The notes under the pieces: model-generated
What the model was told of the DNA's origin: nothing
The model's database searches: none
What the model saw: only the letters and a program-made list of their open reading frames with translations
Source: a virus
Reading direction: 5' to 3' (one strand)
DNA length: 64,000 nt
IMG/VR virus record: IMGVR_UViG_3300044695_006747
Coordinates: 1-64,000 of that record
Program-made: the position numbers and the translations under genes
Shown: positions 52,901 to 58,482 of the stretch, one piece after another
How the letters are laid out: the number at the start of each line of letters is the position of its first letter
Numbering within the stretch: position 1 is the first letter of the stretch

Positions 52901-54151
52901 GTAATGGCTGGACTAGCCGCTCTTGGTCCCAAAGTTAAGAAAGTTAAAACTAGAAAAGATTATTTAGAAGAAATTATTAGAAATAATCAGCAGGCAATAG
53001 CAGTACTTAGAGCGGCAAATCTTGATTTTACTAAGTCTGAAAATATGAGAGAAAGCTTTAAAGGTAATCTCCCAACATTTATTCATCAAAAACAAATTGA
53101 TGATGGTACTATTGAGAGGAATAGTGCGGATAAAATTTTGCAAAACTTAATGAATAATCCAAAGATTCAGATGGCATTGCAGAACCCAATAGTAGCACGA
53201 TCCGTACAAGCGGCTTTGATGCAACAACAAGGATTCGGAGTACCAATATCAACATTCGAGGGTGGTCCCGGAGCTGTTAATATTCCTCAAAGATTAGCTC
53301 GTGGTGGAGTTGTTTATGCAAACGATGGAGCATTAGTGGGTTTTCAATCACGAGGAACCGACACAATTCCAGCGATGCTAACTCCTGGAGAGTTTGTGGT
53401 TAACAGAAGATCAGCTCAAAATAATTTACCATTGTTACAAGCTATAAATAGTGGCTTATATAATAAGGGTGGAAAAGTGTCGTATTTGGCTCGCGGCGGA
53501 GCTATTGCAGAAAGACAAGCAAATGCAACATTAAATTATGAAAAACAGATGCTTGAGAGAAGAAAAGCATACGAAGAAAATATGTTAAGAAAAAGACAAG
53601 CAGCAGAAAACGAGATGGAAAGAAGAAGAAATGCGTATGCTTCAGGAACTCCAATTCAGCAAATTACACAACAATTCAATCGGAATAGTGGCCAACCTAT
53701 TAGTTCCAATCAACTGGCTTTCTTGAGTGGAGGAACACCAGGAACAGAAGAACTTAGAAGAGCCTTATCCAATATTAATCAGGTTATGCTACAAGGATCT
53801 CAGTCTCTAAGCACAACACTCACCGCATTATCAAATACCATTAATAATTTTAATACAAATTTTGCTAATATAAATGAAATTAATAAACCGGCCTCAAATA
53901 GTGGTGTATCTAATACTAGTAATCCTGCGGCTACGTTGGATGCTCTTGGAAATAGGCTCAATCAATTTATTGAACAGCTACAAAACGCATTGCCACCAGT
54001 AATTAAAGTTGAAGGACAACACCAGGTTAATGTGGTCATTAATGGAGCTAGTATACTACAACAACTACTATCTGGTCCAATAGGAAATATAGTACAAAGT
54101 GCAATACAATCAGCATTTGACAAACAAAGCAGAAAGAGAGAGGGCTACTGA
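37982..54151 (+). CDS. Giant tail tape measure protein (5389 aa)
   Basis: Fixes tail length and reaches into the host during DNA entry. The N-terminus (15-120) has repeats of N-R-x-SI-x-x-x-x-DIR-x-QLG. A hydrophobic helix-rich stretch lies near 220-240, and a tail-tape-measure core (QVTGDNIRDVNKLASTV, then ATGLRTIFTRIQRGP) near 255-430. Seven copies of a GTDTVPAMLTPGEFVVN module lie near 617, 1439, 2642, 3722, 3908, 4723 and 5133. A hydrophobic, probably membrane-active segment lies near 1740-1830. HAD-like (907-1047) and ADP-ribosyltransferase-like (4418-4490) domains are inserted. A coiled coil lies near 3760-3850. At about 0.15 nm per residue the tail could approach 800 nm. Confidence 0.93.
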   Translation: MAKGFNLTAELNIRGPNNLRTVVSNIKKQVGSITANITPTVNRSNIRTIATDIRSQLGNINVAVGVTANRSSIQNLSRDIRNRLSGIDVPVSVRINRASITAARRDITRQLGSINANVNIAISATATRNAAGLNRTLTGLNQTLNQTTTSATNAAAAIQSFAAAMRGAASVNIPRNINIGLNTANTNATNAAASVQQLGGEVENFGRQAGLAIRRFAAFTTVTSVFYGLARAVQSGITSFIDFDRELVRISQVTGDNIRDVNKLASTVTQLATTYGVSSKELAGVSLTLAQAGLTAKETDRALKALALSALAPSFDDLNSTVEGSIALMRQFGISTNQLEGALGSINSVAAKFAVEASDIIAAIQRTGGVFAAASKGVSEGTDALNEFVAVFTSIRATTRESAETIATGLRTIFTRIQRGPTIEALKQFGVNLTDVEGKFVGAYKAVQLLSEGLTRLDPRDLRFSQIVEELGGFRQIGKVIPLIQEFATAQEALKVAQTGSGSLAEDAAKGQLALAVQISKVREEFAALIRSVGDTSSFRTLVKLGLDLASSLIQVADAAKELLPLIGIFTAIRGAQALTRFGAGFAQGVRGAPTRGFASGGYVPGVGNSDTVPAMLTPGEFVIRKKAVQKIGVGNLAKINRNSGGYIPEQYFNDGGQVQRFGIGGGAKKKGVNWKSLIKGRGKKGSRGPRGRFDLPQPGDADFAKWQREIYAEYDADPSLTRVKVNGIPMPPEIAYANQLITEEVFGDNVRKKSGKLKKTPLGLLISAAKMPRGPRAPAGEMEKIMAGYQQSPQFQKEAGGAGSSLFATLKGPLASFKKGGTFGGVITPGSDNATQIKAALGKLLTQSSGQDAVKAKTALDKFDSFIAGGTPEKPGHVSHFTWAMNQIFKKGIATFGRGGSASRRMGVFDFDMTTGITKQKETPSLSGFRDPKLAVPDILGASPTGLLELMKKYGASKVLTARSGGPRGEMRTALGTFFKRNGVMLPSSSIMTLGDQVGNLGTAEKKARALYDMVKKYGSVDFFDDDAANIDAAKMVRGVTAKKVALKNSGGYIQRLMAGSFAEEPSISEIAQIVTQYAYRDPSINSDPALQQAVLATVAKRNRTSANLATATKLAGLISTGSLNPNLARQILSSSNTIVPSGPRGKPTVQALSLQALKPGEETKFTRTIDGEEIDIVRGSPSAALSKRMTSAIDRGIQVAIKGTIEEALSDVISRDPSKRQQLIDLGVKFNKSGKAIAPKSMIDMAMKHGQINELRGNIFERTLMGLGATPGPKLPGKAAPVDALRIGDIVADIMSQGPSKISSDLPSEIKASVRKTRPSEATPDISKRGLVNQILRFKRLPGVQFKAKGGGIDGIRSEQAKSAILGKQLSGADMIKAARRAGYNIEELDNGLVQLSRNNKIMHTLSRPEASKLLGSISTGYNKGGPAGSDTVPALLTPGEFVINKKAAARLGSSRLHRLNRADKISGFNTGGEVGRVPTYSSGGDVQRFFFGGGARARPGMQATAENLMVPGGTMNQLREIINALNEMGLASSRSADLLRRSGRVSVQAANDAYEADILRLRVAGAPMDTILQAEARLANMRQQGAQQVRAQRQLSGVGGAQLQVVEDVAQQNIQRMFARAQAAGVDLNETQRARIEDMGYRRASQAGGLSTAQTAGLSGNDLRQYINAAMGDPRTFEQMNRQFEARRRAELNNQYIAENRFGGDRRRILQQASRDAAEEARIRRQTLNQTRGAAGPGASTGQRVQQGMFGASFAIPMLAQMLAGDPSRAATAGGAAQSAAIQGAGNTVAMGTMIASMFPPGLGQGLALAATAAASVAQAFIDARNATIEFEKNLAAKKVEMALEDTGRLFEKLAKDVKDIDVQNSIGQKLIEASSASQRAIEIQATTAKAFWVNMFDAFGGGDRTQRAESSQRSQILDRFGTSAYLETTTLGQGFLGGRGTAQNRANEARLSYTSQMIPEQSREISKQFAPIADNAIKLIEEKVRGGLKIEDYINTDEFKKLGNAIALANTAVAEQVLRIRNSTILTDSQKAAQEKLIIATFAEEEARKRASIAAREIQLKEVQKVTTQLSRSLERMFQNMEQSINKTNFGLEKMSRELDLVSASLTGQAKAGEGALNAINILQNPRAYGEADLTAARGQAAGFFGGSGDIIKGLLTLGDDIEATIMGTINKTVRESEGDSPAKIAIAIEKSVKDKLQTLQLPSDVSEKLAREVKVALNEIRKEGDEKADFTQIEEKLKDLGRILESTRRAQEVALKALENWQTSLNNYTSSINTLADLQIDFQARLRKSSELIIDSQLNLARTLGKDISLENLIGNRNALTRQQTGGLTSPQDIFRNINRLEAQRRQQEGAVDVARQRGPTGLKDFMAMSNSLKLTNVALRENYDALRNLAENSDIAAAALNKIQEAQQRQQGKVGFIEKLVTSTPEEFESLNRAFTRLQNNANGQVNTINNSIGAQKAYIEAINGGATAFEAMRAAQTAFANERRDTLSALNDLLPFLGSGQQANQIRANTLESMLMESGVGVSPMFADVLNALRNPETDPETQRAIALYQEANQLQLAANALLNQINQSLQAETAEKSAKAIADALANTVLTFKNAEQADLNRGVIPQNRATGGIIYASNGAFAPRGTDTVPAMLTPGEFVVNKSATAKNLPLLKSINSQKYSSGGKVRYYAGGGLVSSYLNRNSWNIDGFQESSDKFLDPSNPDVSALLDSGKMTKKLQVLPNVWYRMPSSNNLQTPRSGSVLDPKKRIPTELNITDLYPSSGDILPGMVSHSISISDIIEANRLSASPGRLTLSTTPPGLDKNIIFGIDGDKSIDLITKNIKKSEFEQYKKDMNKVKNNFESISWIQDAANPLSLLLMSNLGDQGYPTTITPLAKDARNLNPNSRERNRVLYYGNQLVPEDKDYGKLWEWTSGSVRTNALTIGDPPHKPNFDNTAEDAIRQITKISAISPKGINKSSPGIVKPKEIKDIVQYHKKQFDVIKKSVILADNNFKDIKFIDTPEVRKYQELQTQFTNLYNNLSPYEVFEDLSLFDHPFLKNAKSLIVTSNAAPTRDDIKKYIENKQANLEPGSTQPNNNGNPILVGLLDALDGNLNNLTQEWVKKREFDIFPQGPGGVKQFPYLVNANIGDLGKGFTERAKQAALDQQDRISQELVFDNRKMRLTLGAGKNIDLPYSATYTKYSGPLWDNTTKSFSEDANKQLKDLYLPEDANIFKGLDISSQRLFSSKQPFDLNAAGYSIPDNSANKLIELITNNGDQNQIDQAKNDIIKNSTLTFPHKGPNASGSLVKLQNAVGQQIFSAYSQLPSTTFNFGEFLAQAITDYAVNNKKEAGIAAGKIADQKMGKEIIGDAPMETVRVLQTLTQGALSVFGRRPVPGLPRGWLFNNIRSLGGILPRGGRTSVGKLTNNEQAKSAAGIIRNVINNAGAYVSNLSGRVNNPQLYNGLKDVYGLMWGAYKAFDSINKSDTRNLAQLLKIDQVNAGNGGSVVDIESIFRMLGGSAAFEKAAAAPLSEDYKTMLGNQLVGSKITTVDAAGNIKLVNPVDAPPPKIDNYSDLMNLALNPYNEFSSRTVRSSIFDKLIGDISTAVDNRGMPYFDPNTSNFLIGSLDTLKKWYGGDGAWLGQDYLFDKAANADPVARGQQFTANLDAGRGLYEMSNMAHQNLGGSVKFGDLPNDLWFQNRIAAGNFATGGLVYASNGTLVNFQPRGTDTVPAMLTPGEFVVNRAATQKNLPLLKSINSNTYMADGGLLETPKTVQGVTIPGRDNLSPRINRIDKNIAYNTSGISTIQKDISVIKDSIDKLLSDQTMLSQSLDTVNKLKNDIMMIADMVMKSPAAIYDQMLVALRQLWTEVGNGLTATLQGLMNAPWPAVPFNRGGPVYASQGKLIDFQPRGTDTVPAMLTPGEFVVNAKATKNNLGLLQSINQGVGGYSRGGVVYLEDGGLTPGAKQTLTDLQNQGYNLQDIVSGKTRVPGVVIEASKIPDDPMMPTKPAPNIETYRENPRLWNGFKDASGFWWNKRGESVISAYGAPPALPNFQERMQAFESIVSAFAGAGGVGGGRGKLADVRGLPAGMPMQRNAPGPLGTGVAIPYSIGRPNPNNVPKANSGGLTLDAIRDPLTGNYYVSDTPARNIILSGRQGLPAPKSRQRARSPLDLENGKIPDSITNPKAKEFMHLAIKEMIGYTEFMNLVKLKVQGSDRTYSSLLKFLALDVFPKGNAYGVDSLDKAISFFNTPEGIELYNKKISSKIGAVPEIGGYNASIINQNSKTGGGGITERLLKELFQQNIFHISKRSANVPNDLNSRMVSLIPSTTGLLYDDNIAKLLSSAGVTPRVDSNRVSYVFDVDEAGKDWGLLNPDQRTYLQQFAPKATGSESSNMKRGQLRTSPRERLSQSNTPPKLSDFAPNVTPVSKKAFHGSGSEIMQIDPNKLAQGMLGEAFYVGFNPNEAPITYLKMRLDSWLLANNLKSGNVTPEQIAEFKGGIYPVEIMGGIDDFLAADQVLKDNPAALSKIEAIYRDLELRKVKLGPIQYTNDPTTGKPKVSRTESPLDLASSTVMDAYDNIQNQLAAKYEAEFAGKSNIPDARFEALTRSATDMRKMFVKYGIPGFTDLNNARGQGSMAGIFDIDRISVGDVYIPDEVLRKVLGTDDITEAKRQIEFIKTGKYPDQDAFKGLEAMGELLSKQQPAYKSRGGAIYASKGQLINFEPRGTDTVPAMLTPGEFVINRQATQKHLPLLQAINNGAQGYSDGGVVYLQPGGRVPVNPAMPRGPRTKEEKEAYKRGGLRDKLQAQSKNRFDTQALAAQKNQNGRLWIFTLPREDLLKDGDGNPLNNGIQYLLKDANGKPSDNLSTESLAAMDISKIFSLRNNNARDAKKDLINMQPLNIFKLAKAIPQDAVSAISKARQQQARKSFDQKILDELSYQIQTKQDMFSIFNPNFFNTDGAIVDKYNQEMSEIIDRMDLNNPASVMAGLAALGPKVKKVKTRKDYLEEIIRNNQQAIAVLRAANLDFTKSENMRESFKGNLPTFIHQKQIDDGTIERNSADKILQNLMNNPKIQMALQNPIVARSVQAALMQQQGFGVPISTFEGGPGAVNIPQRLARGGVVYANDGALVGFQSRGTDTIPAMLTPGEFVVNRRSAQNNLPLLQAINSGLYNKGGKVSYLARGGAIAERQANATLNYEKQMLERRKAYEENMLRKRQAAENEMERRRNAYASGTPIQQITQQFNRNSGQPISSNQLAFLSGGTPGTEELRRALSNINQVMLQGSQSLSTTLTALSNTINNFNTNFANINEINKPASNSGVSNTSNPAATLDALGNRLNQFIEQLQNALPPVIKVEGQHQVNVVINGASILQQLLSGPIGNIVQSAIQSAFDKQSRKREGY
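40700..41122 (+). other. HAD-like domain inside the tape measure protein
   Basis: Residues about 907-1047. The four HAD motifs are in order: FDFDMTTG (DxDxT), VLTARSGG (T), a Lys-rich KKARALYDMVKK and FFDDDAANI (acidic). All key residues are present, so phosphatase activity is possible. A HAD-fold domain within a tape measure is not something I can place in a known phage. Confidence 0.65.
51233..51450 (+). other. ADP-ribosyltransferase-like domain in the tape measure protein
   Basis: Residues about 4418-4490: AFHGSGSEIMQIDPNKL, then LGEAFYVGFNPNEAPITY and GGIYPVEI. This follows the H-x-x ... G-x-x-F/Y ... strand layout of H-Y-E-type transferases. The expected catalytic Glu is not certain. 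Confidence 0.45.
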
Positions 54152-56988
54152 TGACTAGTATTTATTACAACAGTCCACTAGGAAGTACGTCGGCTAGTAC
54201 TGGTACGAGCGATTTTCTATTAGTTAGCACTCTATCTTATCACAACTCATTAGCAGCATACAAAGATAAATATATTCCCTATTATATAGAACACACAACA
54301 TTAGAAGAATGGGAATATGGATTAGGCATAGTAATAGATAATGGTGGCGGACAGGATGTATTAGTTAGACAAGGAAATGCATTATATCCATTAGCCACAG
54401 TATATTCATCTTCCAATAGTAATAATAAAGTAACTTTTAGTGCAGGAACTAAGAATGTTACAACAGTTATTAGTCCCGAAAGAATAAATCACGGCGGTAA
54501 TAATTACAGTTATCAAGCTAATAATTTCACAGCAGATACTGTTCAAACAACTTATGGTGTTTTGGCTAGCGGGTCAGGAGTGTCTGTTGGATTACCATTA
54601 GCTAGTGGTAATAAAAATTTAGTATTAAGTTTTAAACTATTACCAAATAGTGACAATAATTTAACTATTAGTCCATCCGGATCAGATAAGATAGATGGAT
54701 TATCATCAACAACACTAACTGTTGCAGAACAATATACATCATTAATTTCTGATGGTAGCGGATGGTACGAATTAGTACCTTTGATAGATGTAACCGGAGT
54801 AGGATTACCAGTCGGATCTGTTGGTGCTATACAGTTTAAAAATTCTTCTACATTATTTGATGGTAGCGATCAATTATTCTGGGAATCCACAAGCGGTACT
54901 TTATTGATAGGAGATAGTAACGCTTCGTCAGCAAGTATAATTCTACCATCGTCTGGTCAAAACATAATATTTAATAATCAACAGTATAATAGCGATTTCG
55001 TTGTTAAGGGCACAGGTACTAATCAATTATTTTTTGACGCTTCTACTGGACGATTAGGAATTAATACAGGTTCCCCATCCACAATACTACACGTAGTTGG
55101 AAGATGCGCTAACGATACATTGAAGGTAGAAAGTTCCACAGAATGTCCAACAGGTGTTGCGCTAACACTGTACCATAGTCCAAATACTGGATCACAAACG
55201 GGAGACTATCCTGCGACTATTAATCTTGCTGGTAGAAACGCTAGTGCTCAACAAATCAACTATGCTCAAATACGATCCAGAATTTTAGGCACAGCACTAG
55301 GGGCAACAAGCGGAGAACTATTATTTAACGTTGATCATTCTGGAGTGTCAAAAAATATAGCATCTTTCAATGTTGGATCTATCAATCTAGGATTAAATGC
55401 TCAAAGTATTCAAAGCTCTAATAATATAGTCATTGGACAATTAGCTAAAGATAGCGGCAATAATAACATTTTGTTAGGACACTATGCTGCAATTTCCGGA
55501 GCATTATCTAGCCAAAATATAGTATTAGGTAATAGCACATCAACAAGAGGATCTAATAATATAGTTGTGGGTCATAATACTAATATATCTGGCATATACG
55601 TATATAATATTGGAGATTCAGCAACAGTTAACTCAAACTATACATTTAATCTTGGACAAAATAATACCATCGATGGAACATCTAATTTTATTATTGGTTC
55701 TGGTAATACGGTAAATTCCACCGATTCTTATGTGTTAGGAAACAGCAATGATACAAATGATACCAAAACATTTATTATTGGTGAAAATTTAATATCACAT
55801 AATACAAGTGGATATATTGTTGGATTTGATAATAATATTAGCGGGTTGTTAAATACTATTAATGGTAATAGTATATATGTCACAGGAAATAGTAATACTG
55901 TACTGGGCCAAAGCAATACCATTATAGGATCAAACAATGATATTCTAGGAGATATCAATTCTATAACTGGATCCGGTAATACTGTGTTTGGAGAAAACAT
56001 ATCAGTAAATGGATCTGGATGCGTAATTTTTGGTAAAGATCTTAGCGTTAGTAATAATAATAGCATTATTATAGGCAATGGAAGCAATGACCTAGCAATA
56101 TCGTCGGGATCTCTAGTATACAATTCTGGTACAAATAATGCCTCATTTATTGTTTATGGTTCAGCTGCTAACACAGGATTGTTCTATCAAAATAATTTAC
56201 TCGGTATAGATAAAATTCCAAGCGGTTATCTTCTTGATATAAATGGATACTTAAGATCCACAGGAATATACACAGATAACCTTAGATACGGATCATCGGC
56301 CACTAGTGGATCTATTATGGTTTCGGATAGTAGTGGAAATGCTAGTTGGCAAAATATATCAACTGTACAACAGTATTTAGTCAATGATTTAGTAGATACA
56401 GCATTAATAAATAAGCAATCGAATTCATTTGGTAGCACTAGTGGACTATATTGGAGCGCGAGTAGTGGACTATATCTATCGATAGGAGGCATTTCTTCAT
56501 CGTTCATTGTTGCATCAACTGGTAATGGTCCACTGATAGTGAATAATAATAATTTAGCTAGAACTAATGTTTTTAATATCAAAGATTCTGATAATGAAAA
56601 CTTATTATTAGCTAATTCTACAAATAAAAGAGTTGGTATTAATATTACTCCATCTTATAATTTTCATGTATCTGGTGTTACTAGAATACAAAATAGTTCA
56701 TTAGATTATATTGATAAATCAGCTAATGTATTTAAAATCTCATACGATGAAAGTGTTAGTGTTCTTAAAAATTGGCAGATAACGTCGTCAGGATTATTAA
56801 TTAAACAAACAAATGAAGGATCTTTAATTCCGATTCAATCATTCTCTAGCTCAACACCAACAGATGTTACAAATGTTCATATGCTAGTATTAGAATATAA
56901 TCCAGCACTATCAACGTACCAAGTAAAATTTACTAGTGGTGTATATGGTGGCTTTTCTGTCTTTACTGGTTCTATTGATGATCAATAA
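54151..56988 (+). CDS. Tail fibre with YadA-like repeat region
   Basis: 945 aa. N-terminal virion-binding part (IYYNSPLGSTSASTGTSD). A GIGT-type module (LGINTGSPSTILHV) lies near 310. From about 425 to 655 there is a ladder of N-N-I-V-I/L-G repeats (NNIVIGQLAK, NNILLGHYAAISG, NIVLGNSTS) typical of the YadA head beta-roll and of other trimeric adhesins. The C-terminal domain is distinct. It overlaps the tape measure stop by one base (TGATG). Confidence 0.8.
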   Translation: MTSIYYNSPLGSTSASTGTSDFLLVSTLSYHNSLAAYKDKYIPYYIEHTTLEEWEYGLGIVIDNGGGQDVLVRQGNALYPLATVYSSSNSNNKVTFSAGTKNVTTVISPERINHGGNNYSYQANNFTADTVQTTYGVLASGSGVSVGLPLASGNKNLVLSFKLLPNSDNNLTISPSGSDKIDGLSSTTLTVAEQYTSLISDGSGWYELVPLIDVTGVGLPVGSVGAIQFKNSSTLFDGSDQLFWESTSGTLLIGDSNASSASIILPSSGQNIIFNNQQYNSDFVVKGTGTNQLFFDASTGRLGINTGSPSTILHVVGRCANDTLKVESSTECPTGVALTLYHSPNTGSQTGDYPATINLAGRNASAQQINYAQIRSRILGTALGATSGELLFNVDHSGVSKNIASFNVGSINLGLNAQSIQSSNNIVIGQLAKDSGNNNILLGHYAAISGALSSQNIVLGNSTSTRGSNNIVVGHNTNISGIYVYNIGDSATVNSNYTFNLGQNNTIDGTSNFIIGSGNTVNSTDSYVLGNSNDTNDTKTFIIGENLISHNTSGYIVGFDNNISGLLNTINGNSIYVTGNSNTVLGQSNTIIGSNNDILGDINSITGSGNTVFGENISVNGSGCVIFGKDLSVSNNNSIIIGNGSNDLAISSGSLVYNSGTNNASFIVYGSAANTGLFYQNNLLGIDKIPSGYLLDINGYLRSTGIYTDNLRYGSSATSGSIMVSDSSGNASWQNISTVQQYLVNDLVDTALINKQSNSFGSTSGLYWSASSGLYLSIGGISSSFIVASTGNGPLIVNNNNLARTNVFNIKDSDNENLLLANSTNKRVGINITPSYNFHVSGVTRIQNSSLDYIDKSANVFKISYDESVSVLKNWQITSSGLLIKQTNEGSLIPIQSFSSSTPTDVTNVHMLVLEYNPALSTYQVKFTSGVYGGFSVFTGSIDDQ

Positions 56989-57001
56989 AAGGAATAAATA
57001 A

Positions 57002-58453
57002 ATGACACAATTTATACATAAAACTAATAGATTAAGTCCCAAACCTCCAGATCCTACAGAGATACAGCAAGGAGAAATATGCTTAAATACATACAATTTG
57101 GGTAGTCATTCTAATGGAATTAATAATGGTAGACTTTATATTAAAACAGATAGTGGGGAGGTTAGAAGATTTATTAGTTTGGGACTACACGGAAGTAATG
57201 ATCCATCACTGAAAGTTAAATATGGAGGCAGTAATAATTCATTCAATGGAGTTTCGGACAATACAGACACTGCTTATGATTCATTAATGGTTTTTCAATA
57301 TAGTTCAGCTGGTAATCATGTTATCAATAAAACAGCCACCAACAAGTTGACATGGAGTAGCGGAGACAACAGACTAAATATCAATAGATCACTAGCTGCT
57401 CAGTCAACACTTCATGTTGGCGGAAATGTATCTATAGATACCATGAGCACATGGTCAACAACTTTTACTTCTAATTTTCAAATTATCGGTAGAGATATCG
57501 GAGATAATAATACTCTCAAACAAATTTCTTCGATAGACTTATTTTCTTTACTTCCATCAAATACTATCAATGTGTCATTATTGTCTGGTGTGATACCACT
57601 AGCGAACGGAGGCACAGGAGCCAATTTATCTAGCAATATAGGAAGCGATAACGGAAGCATAGTATATTTTAGCGGCACAACACTAACATATAATTCAAAC
57701 TTCAAATGGGACAACCCAAATAGCACATTTGTACTAAACGGGGCTTTTGAGTTTGATGCGCCAGATGATACATTAGATAATGCTGTGCCACTTGGTGTTA
57801 ATAGTGCTAATAAAATAGTACGTATGGATTATACATTTAATCAGGATTTGAATGATAATGATGATGTAATATTTAATACATTAACATTAGATAATAATAG
57901 TTTTGATGCTGGTGTTTTAACTGTTAATAATATGCAAACAGACAGCTCTCCTTACAATGCGGTTCCTGTTGGTATCGATGCTTCAGATCGCATTGTTAAA
58001 ATGTATTATACATATAATCAAAATCTTAATACAACAGATAATGTTAATTTTGAAAAAATTACTTTAAATGGTAATACTGGTGCCGGAGATACCCTTGTTC
58101 TGACTAATCTACAAAGTAGTACTGGTGGCACGGCGTTAGAGATTGATGCTGGCGGTAATGTTTATAAATCTAGTTCTACTCGTAAATTAAAAGAAAATAT
58201 AGTAGACTATGATAAGGGTTTAGAAGAAGTACTACTAATGAATCCTAAATATTTTAATATGATTAATGATACTAATAAAACATTAAGAGCTGGCCTTATA
58301 GCAGAAGATTTAGCTGATATTGGTTTGGATGAATTTGTAGTAAAAGATTCTGATGACAATCCGTCAGCAATTAATTATGATAAAATAGTTGTAGTACTAA
58401 TTAATGCTATCAAAGAACTAAAAAATAAGTTAGATAATATATCATCTAATTAA
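57002..58453 (+). CDS. Tail fibre with S74 self-cleaving chaperone domain
   Basis: 483 aa. The N-terminus (QQGEICLNTYN) resembles fibre attachment domains. From about residue 390 there is an intramolecular chaperone (peptidase S74, as in endosialidase tailspikes): STRKLKENIVDYDKGLEEV, then GLIAEDLADIGLDEFVV and INYDKIVVVLINAIKEL. Cleavage is expected at the Ser in SSSTRKLKENI after trimer folding, releasing the C-terminal part. AGGAAT lies before the ATG. Confidence 0.88.
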   Translation: MTQFIHKTNRLSPKPPDPTEIQQGEICLNTYNLGSHSNGINNGRLYIKTDSGEVRRFISLGLHGSNDPSLKVKYGGSNNSFNGVSDNTDTAYDSLMVFQYSSAGNHVINKTATNKLTWSSGDNRLNINRSLAAQSTLHVGGNVSIDTMSTWSTTFTSNFQIIGRDIGDNNTLKQISSIDLFSLLPSNTINVSLLSGVIPLANGGTGANLSSNIGSDNGSIVYFSGTTLTYNSNFKWDNPNSTFVLNGAFEFDAPDDTLDNAVPLGVNSANKIVRMDYTFNQDLNDNDDVIFNTLTLDNNSFDAGVLTVNNMQTDSSPYNAVPVGIDASDRIVKMYYTYNQNLNTTDNVNFEKITLNGNTGAGDTLVLTNLQSSTGGTALEIDAGGNVYKSSSTRKLKENIVDYDKGLEEVLLMNPKYFNMINDTNKTLRAGLIAEDLADIGLDEFVVKDSDDNPSAINYDKIVVVLINAIKELKNKLDNISSN

Positions 58454-58482
58454 TTTAGGATAATTATACAGGATATGTTTTT

